Shown piece by piece: positions 60,350-64,000 of a stretch of DNA of 64,000 bases (position 1 is its first letter; the number at the start of each line of letters is the position of its first letter). The notes beneath the pieces are model-generated. The model did not search any database and was not told where the DNA came from. It saw only the letters and a program-made list of their open reading frames with translations. The DNA lies in assembly GCF_900100955.1 (NCBI RefSeq), contig NZ_FNCC01000004.1, positions 62,001-126,000 of the forward strand, read 5' to 3'. Both the position numbers and the translations under genes were made by a program. This DNA comes from Lentzea fradiae (GTDB lineage Bacteria > Actinomycetota > Actinomycetes > Mycobacteriales > Pseudonocardiaceae).

Positions 60350-60660
60350 CCGGGTACGAGGCCGACCTGGAGCGGCTGGACGCCGGGGCGCGCGAGTTGC
60401 AGGGCTTCGCCGGGCAGGCCGTGGAGATCAAGGGGGCGCTGGAGACCGCGCTCGCCTCGTTCGGGGCGTGCTGGGGGGATGACGCGATCGGGCGGAGTTT
60501 CGCCGACTCGCACGTGAAGCCCGCCGGCGATGCGGCTGGGGCCGTGGGGGCGCTCGCCGCCACGTTGGGGGATGTCGGCGAGAAGCTCGCCGCCACCGCC
60601 GAGACGTACCGGCACGTCGAGCAGAGCAACGCTTCGGCGATGAGAAGGCTGGAAGGCTGA
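60346..60660 (+). CDS. WXG100-family ESX partner protein
   Basis: 104 aa, GTG start overlapping the previous stop. Helical hairpin with the turn A-C-W-G-D-D (W-x-x variant of W-x-G) near residue 43, preceded by A-L-E-T-A-L-A-S-F-G and followed by a long helix ending A-T-Y-R-H-V-E-Q. Expected to pair with the following large protein for type VII export. Spacing to that gene is 3 bp. Confidence 0.82.
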   Translation: MTGYEADLERLDAGARELQGFAGQAVEIKGALETALASFGACWGDDAIGRSFADSHVKPAGDAAGAVGALAATLGDVGEKLAATAETYRHVEQSNASAMRRLEG

Positions 60661-60663
60661 CAC

Positions 60664-63195
60664 ATGGGCATCGAGCTCCCCGCCGAACTCGCCGACGTCG
60701 CGGCCAAGGCCGGTGTCGTGTGGCCCAAGGCCGACGAGGACGCCATGCGGGCCAGTGCCGCCGCGTGGCGTGACGCCGGAGACAAGATCAAGGGGCTGGG
60801 CACGTCGTGCGACGGTGCCGCCAACCGGGCGCTCGGCGGTGTGCGGGGTGCCGCTGGGGACGCGGCCCGGGGCCGGTGGTCCAAGGTCGTGGCGCCGGAC
60901 GGGGAGCTGCAACGCGCGGCCCGCGGCTGTCATGCCGCCGCTGACCGGCTGGACCACGCCGCGAAGCAGGTCGGGGCCGCGAAGGTCGAGATCGTGCGCG
61001 AGCTGGTGACGCTCGCGAAGAACACCGACGCCGCGCACACGTCCGCGAACGCCGGCAACCCCAACGCGTTGCTGGGCCTCGACACGCTGACGAAGGGGGT
61101 CGCGGCCAACGTCGCGAACCTCCAGAACACGTTGTCCTCGGCGATCCGGCTGGACAGCGGTGTGGACATGACGCACGGGTCGCAGCCCGTCAACACCGCG
61201 CCCGGAGCCCACGGGCCCGGCACGCCCGGTGCCGGGCTGGGGCTGCTCGGGCCCGTTGTCGACGTGGTCGGCGGGGTTGTGGCGCCTGTGGCCGAGGCCG
61301 TCGCGCCTGTCGTGGAGCCGGTTGCCGCTGTGGTCGCGCCGGTGACGGAGGCGGTGGCGCCTGTTGTCGGTGCGGTGACCGCGCCCGTCGCGCCGGTCGT
61401 GGGGGCTGTCGCCGCGCCGCTCGCGCCGGTGGTGGAGACGGTGACCGAGGCCGTCGAGCCGGTGCTGGAGGCCGCCGCGCCGGTGACCGAGCCCGCGGCC
61501 GCGGCGGTGCGGCCGGTGGTCGACGCCGTGCCCGGTGCGCGGGAGACGGTCGGGCCGGTGCTGGACGGGCCCGGCGAGCACGGACGTGGGGACGGGCCAG
61601 GGCACGGGCCGAACCCCGGGCAGGGACACGGGCCGGGGCAGGGCGAGGGACGGCCGCAGGGGCTGCCGCACGTCGTCAACCAGGTCGTCGCGCCGGTCGC
61701 GGCGCAGGTCGCGGACGTCATCCCGAGCGTGCACGGGCAGATCGGGCCGATCGCCGACGGCGCTACGCAGACGGCTGGTGCCGCCGTGCTGGAGCAGCCG
61801 TTGGTTCGTGGTGGTGAAGTGCCTGGTCAGGCTCCTGCCGCTGCTGCTCCCGCGGCGGGGCAGGCGGCGTCCGCCGCGCCTGCCGGGCCTGCCGGGCCCG
61901 CCGTGGGTGGCGGGCCCGTCGCCGGTGGGCCCGGTGGGGCTCCGGCCGCGGCGGTGCCCGCGCAGGGTGGCGCCGTCGCGGGGCAGCCGGGTGCCGCCCA
62001 GGCCGCTTCGCAGGCCGCCGGGCAGCAAGCGCAGGCTGCTCAGCAGGCCGCGAAGGGTGCCGAGGCGAAGGGTGTCGACGCCAAGGCCGCCGACGCCAAG
62101 GCCGCCGATACCAAGACCGGTGGTGAGGGCAAGAGCGGTGCGTCCGGGTCCGGTTCCGGTGCTGCTGGCAAGAGCGGTGCGGGCGGCGGGGCGGTGTCCG
62201 GCGGGCAGGCGACCGCTGTCGGGCAGTCGTCCGCGACCGGACAGAGCGGTGGTGCCTCCGGGCAGGCGTCGGCTGGTGGGCAGGCGTCCGGGCAGCCGGG
62301 TTCCGGGCTCAAGGACGGTGCCGCCAAGGACCTGGCCAAGGACGTCTCGGCGGCGGCCGGGCTGGACGACTCGGCCGAGGACGACCGGCCCGCCGCGCAG
62401 GCCGGTGACACCGTGACGGCGCCCTCGGCGCCCGGTGCGGCGGTGGACCTCGGGGAACGTCAGGTTTCCGGGTCGCTGACCGACCGCCTCGACAACCACG
62501 GCCGGGAGAACCTGGCGCTGGTCGATCCCGGTGTCGCCGGGGACGTGCTGCGGCACACCTACACGGCGCTGGCGGCCGGGAGCTGGTTCATGGCGGTGTT
62601 CCTGTCCGCCGGGCAGGCTCCGCGGCTCGCGCCCAAGCCCGCGCGGCAGCTGCCGCCGCCTCCACAGGAGCAGGAGCGGGTCACGCCGCGGTTCGCGCCG
62701 GGTGACCACCCGCGGGCCGGTCTGGTCTCGGTCGTGGAGTCGCGGGCGTCGGTGCCGGCGGACGGGCTCGGCAAAGATCACCCGGTCGTGCGGGAGCTGC
62801 TCGACGGGTACGACCCGCTCGGCGGCATGCACGAGCACGACTGGGAGAGCCTGTTCCTCGCCGGGGACGGCACGCCGCGCTGGCCCGTCGAACGGGAGGG
62901 CGGCTACGAGGACAGCCTGCCGGAGGTGCTCCCGGCCGGTGCCGAGCTCGACCGGTTCGGCACGCCGGAGGGGCGGGTGCTGAGCACGGCGGGCACGCCG
63001 TTCGCGCAGCGGTCGTTGCCGCCGCGGGCGCTCGACGAGGGCTACCGGCGCTACCGGGTCGAGAAGGACCTGCCCGTCCACCGCACGATCAGCGCGCCGT
63101 GGTTCGGCCAGCCCGGTGGCGGCAGCCGGTACCGCACCACCCATCCGGTCGCGGACCTCGTCGCGCTCGGCTACCTCACGGAGGTCACCGCATGA
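60664..63195 (+). CDS. CpnT-like polymorphic toxin with C-terminal TNT (NAD+ glycohydrolase) domain
   Basis: 843 aa. Residues 1-~180: CpnT-type WXG100-like domain (I-E-L-P-A-E-L-A-D-V, V-W-P-K-A-D-E-D-A-M-R). ~195-290: valine/proline repeats of the form A-P-V-x-E-A-V. ~300-560: Gly/Ala/Gln-rich linker. ~740-843: TNT domain with P-A-G-A-E-L-D-R-F-G, F-A-Q-R-S-L-P-P, A-P-W-F-G-Q-P-G-G-G. TNT of M. tuberculosis hydrolyses NAD+. The Gln expected in G-G-G-x-Q-Y is Arg822 here. An 84-codon gene overlaps the stop. Confidence 0.88.
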   Translation: MGIELPAELADVAAKAGVVWPKADEDAMRASAAAWRDAGDKIKGLGTSCDGAANRALGGVRGAAGDAARGRWSKVVAPDGELQRAARGCHAAADRLDHAAKQVGAAKVEIVRELVTLAKNTDAAHTSANAGNPNALLGLDTLTKGVAANVANLQNTLSSAIRLDSGVDMTHGSQPVNTAPGAHGPGTPGAGLGLLGPVVDVVGGVVAPVAEAVAPVVEPVAAVVAPVTEAVAPVVGAVTAPVAPVVGAVAAPLAPVVETVTEAVEPVLEAAAPVTEPAAAAVRPVVDAVPGARETVGPVLDGPGEHGRGDGPGHGPNPGQGHGPGQGEGRPQGLPHVVNQVVAPVAAQVADVIPSVHGQIGPIADGATQTAGAAVLEQPLVRGGEVPGQAPAAAAPAAGQAASAAPAGPAGPAVGGGPVAGGPGGAPAAAVPAQGGAVAGQPGAAQAASQAAGQQAQAAQQAAKGAEAKGVDAKAADAKAADTKTGGEGKSGASGSGSGAAGKSGAGGGAVSGGQATAVGQSSATGQSGGASGQASAGGQASGQPGSGLKDGAAKDLAKDVSAAAGLDDSAEDDRPAAQAGDTVTAPSAPGAAVDLGERQVSGSLTDRLDNHGRENLALVDPGVAGDVLRHTYTALAAGSWFMAVFLSAGQAPRLAPKPARQLPPPPQEQERVTPRFAPGDHPRAGLVSVVESRASVPADGLGKDHPVVRELLDGYDPLGGMHEHDWESLFLAGDGTPRWPVEREGGYEDSLPEVLPAGAELDRFGTPEGRVLSTAGTPFAQRSLPPRALDEGYRRYRVEKDLPVHRTISAPWFGQPGGGSRYRTTHPVADLVALGYLTEVTA

Positions 63196-63446
63196 ACGTC
63201 GAGTCGCTGCCCGAGTGGCTGACCAGGATCGGCGTGCCGGACGACGTCGTCAGCCTCGGCGAGGAGGCGGAGGGACGCTGGTGCCTCCTCGCCGACGACA
63301 AGGGCTACGAGGTGTTCTGGCAGGAGCAGGGCAACCGTTACGACTGGGCCCGGTTCGACGACGAGGGCGTGGCGTGCCACTACCTCTTCGGCCGGCTGGC
63401 CTGGGCCCAGGTCGCGCGCGGAAGCCTCAGCGTGCCAACAGCGTGA
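63192..63446 (+). CDS. Candidate immunity protein to the TNT toxin
   Basis: 84 aa; ATG 63192 overlaps the toxin stop (ATGA), so toxin and this protein are made together. Small and acidic (many D/E), with G-Y-E-V-F-W-Q-E-Q-G-N-R-Y-D-W-A-R-F-D-D-E and a C-terminal Y-L-F-G-R-L-A-W helix; no signal or membrane segment. Position, size and acidity are those of immunity proteins, but I recognise no described family and it is much smaller than the ~176 aa M. tuberculosis IFT antitoxin. Overlaps the convergent hisN 3' end by 20 bp. Confidence 0.65.
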   Translation: MNVESLPEWLTRIGVPDDVVSLGEEAEGRWCLLADDKGYEVFWQEQGNRYDWARFDDEGVACHYLFGRLAWAQVARGSLSVPTA

Positions 63447-64000
63447 GCGCCGCCTCGTGCAGGTGGCCGTTCGACGTCAGCACGCTGCCGCCGTCGTAGC
63501 GCTCCTCGCCGTCCAGCGAGGTGAACCGGCCACCGGCCTCGGTGACGAGCACCTGGAACGGGGCGATGTCCCACGGGTTCGCGATGCACTCGGGCGCGAG
63601 GTCGATCGCGCCTTCCGCGACGAGGCAGTGCTGGTAGAAGTCGCCGAACGCGCGGCTCTCCCAGGTCGCGTCCACGAGCCGCAGGTACGCCTCGCGGGAG
63701 TGGTACTCGACCCACGTCTTGATGTCGGTCGTGGACACGTAGGCGTCTTCGAGCTCGCGGACACCGGACACGGAGATCGCGCGTTCGCCGGAGGCGTCGG
63801 ACGAGAAGGCGCCCCCACCGGACGCCGCCCACCAGCGGCGGCCCAGCGCGGGGGCCGACACGACGCCGACGACCGGCTCGCCGTCGGCGACCAGGGCGAT
63901 CAGGGTCGCCCAGACCGGCACGCCGCGCAGGAAGTTCTTGGTGCCGTCGATCGGGTCGAGCACCCACACGCGCGCCGCGTCCAGGGTGCCGCCGCGTTCC
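63427..64000 (-). CDS. hisN: Histidinol-phosphatase/inositol monophosphatase family protein, N-terminus outside window
   Basis: 191 codons are visible and the frame continues past the window edge. Metal-binding D-P-I-D-G-T-K-N-F and the second motif W-D-I-A-P with E-A-G-G-R-F mark the lithium-sensitive phosphatase superfamily. R-G-V-P-V-W-A-T-L-I-A-L after the first motif is typical of the actinobacterial HisN (histidinol-phosphate phosphatase) rather than IMPase. The missing part holds the first Glu ligand. Assignment to histidine synthesis rests on that resemblance only. Confidence 0.85.
   Translation of the reverse strand, partial: ERGGTLDAARVWVLDPIDGTKNFLRGVPVWATLIALVADGEPVVGVVSAPALGRRWWAASGGGAFSSDASGERAISVSGVRELEDAYVSTTDIKTWVEYHSREAYLRLVDATWESRAFGDFYQHCLVAEGAIDLAPECIANPWDIAPFQVLVTEAGGRFTSLDGEERYDGGSVLTSNGHLHEAALTLLAR

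Overview
The window reads as a chromosomal segment of a high-GC actinobacterium, most likely from the Pseudonocardiaceae (Lentzea, Saccharothrix or Amycolatopsis-like; genus is inference). The reasons are very high GC with frequent GTG starts and 1-8 bp gene overlaps, DUF1707, DUF3558 and EspG families, WXG100 toxin modules, and a gene order recalling Mycobacterium tuberculosis Rv3279c-Rv3309c (birA, accD5-accE5-maf, accA3, glpD2, lpdA, amiA1/amiB1, deoD/punA, pmmB, upp). I saw no rRNA or tRNA gene, CRISPR array, transposase or prophage.

Left part (1-20 kb). It holds a truncated epoxide-hydrolase-like gene, a type VII secretion substrate pair (EspC-like plus WXG/NlpC-P60 protein), a SMI1/KNR4 protein and VanZ. 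Next come an MacB-like ABC exporter divergent from a LiaRS/NarL-type two-component system, then deoC with two aldehyde dehydrogenase-like proteins (one a half-length pseudoenzyme). After these are an oxidoreductase, upp, and a secreted GH18 chitinase with DasR-type operators. A ribbon-helix-helix/Doc-like pair follows whose toxin lacks the Fic histidine. A MerR-controlled aldo/keto reductase is followed by a cluster of DnaA boxes.

Middle (20-39 kb). Nucleotide and sugar-phosphate genes (pmmB, punA), a receptor kinase, and the methylmalonyl-CoA mutase operon mutA-mutB-meaB come first. Then come two M20 amidohydrolases, glycerol catabolism (glpD divergent from glpF-glpK), two decayed class-F-sortase-like genes and lpdA.

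Right part (39-64 kb). This holds an orphan EspG/PPE-like cluster, lipoprotein and acetyltransferase genes, accA3 (biotin carboxylase plus BCCP), and a DAACS symporter behind a cysteine-type leader peptide and attenuator. maf with an MFS exporter, a tannase-like esterase with TetR and SDR genes, accD-accE with divergent birA, HMG-CoA lyase and MaoC follow. The segment ends in a CpnT-like polymorphic toxin module (YbaB-like, WXG100, TNT toxin, candidate immunity gene) and a truncated hisN.

How the genes work together. birA biotinylates AccA3; AccA3-AccD-AccE carboxylates propionyl- or acetyl-CoA. MutAB with MeaB converts methylmalonyl-CoA to succinyl-CoA, and HMG-CoA lyase feeds leucine carbon to acetyl-CoA. 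The strongest unexplained signals are a ~156 bp structured intergenic repeat present twice in inverted orientation (36784-36939 and 47401-47557), the cysteine leader/attenuator (48933-49014), and several proteins whose catalytic residue is specifically replaced (Doc-like, sortase-like, TNT).
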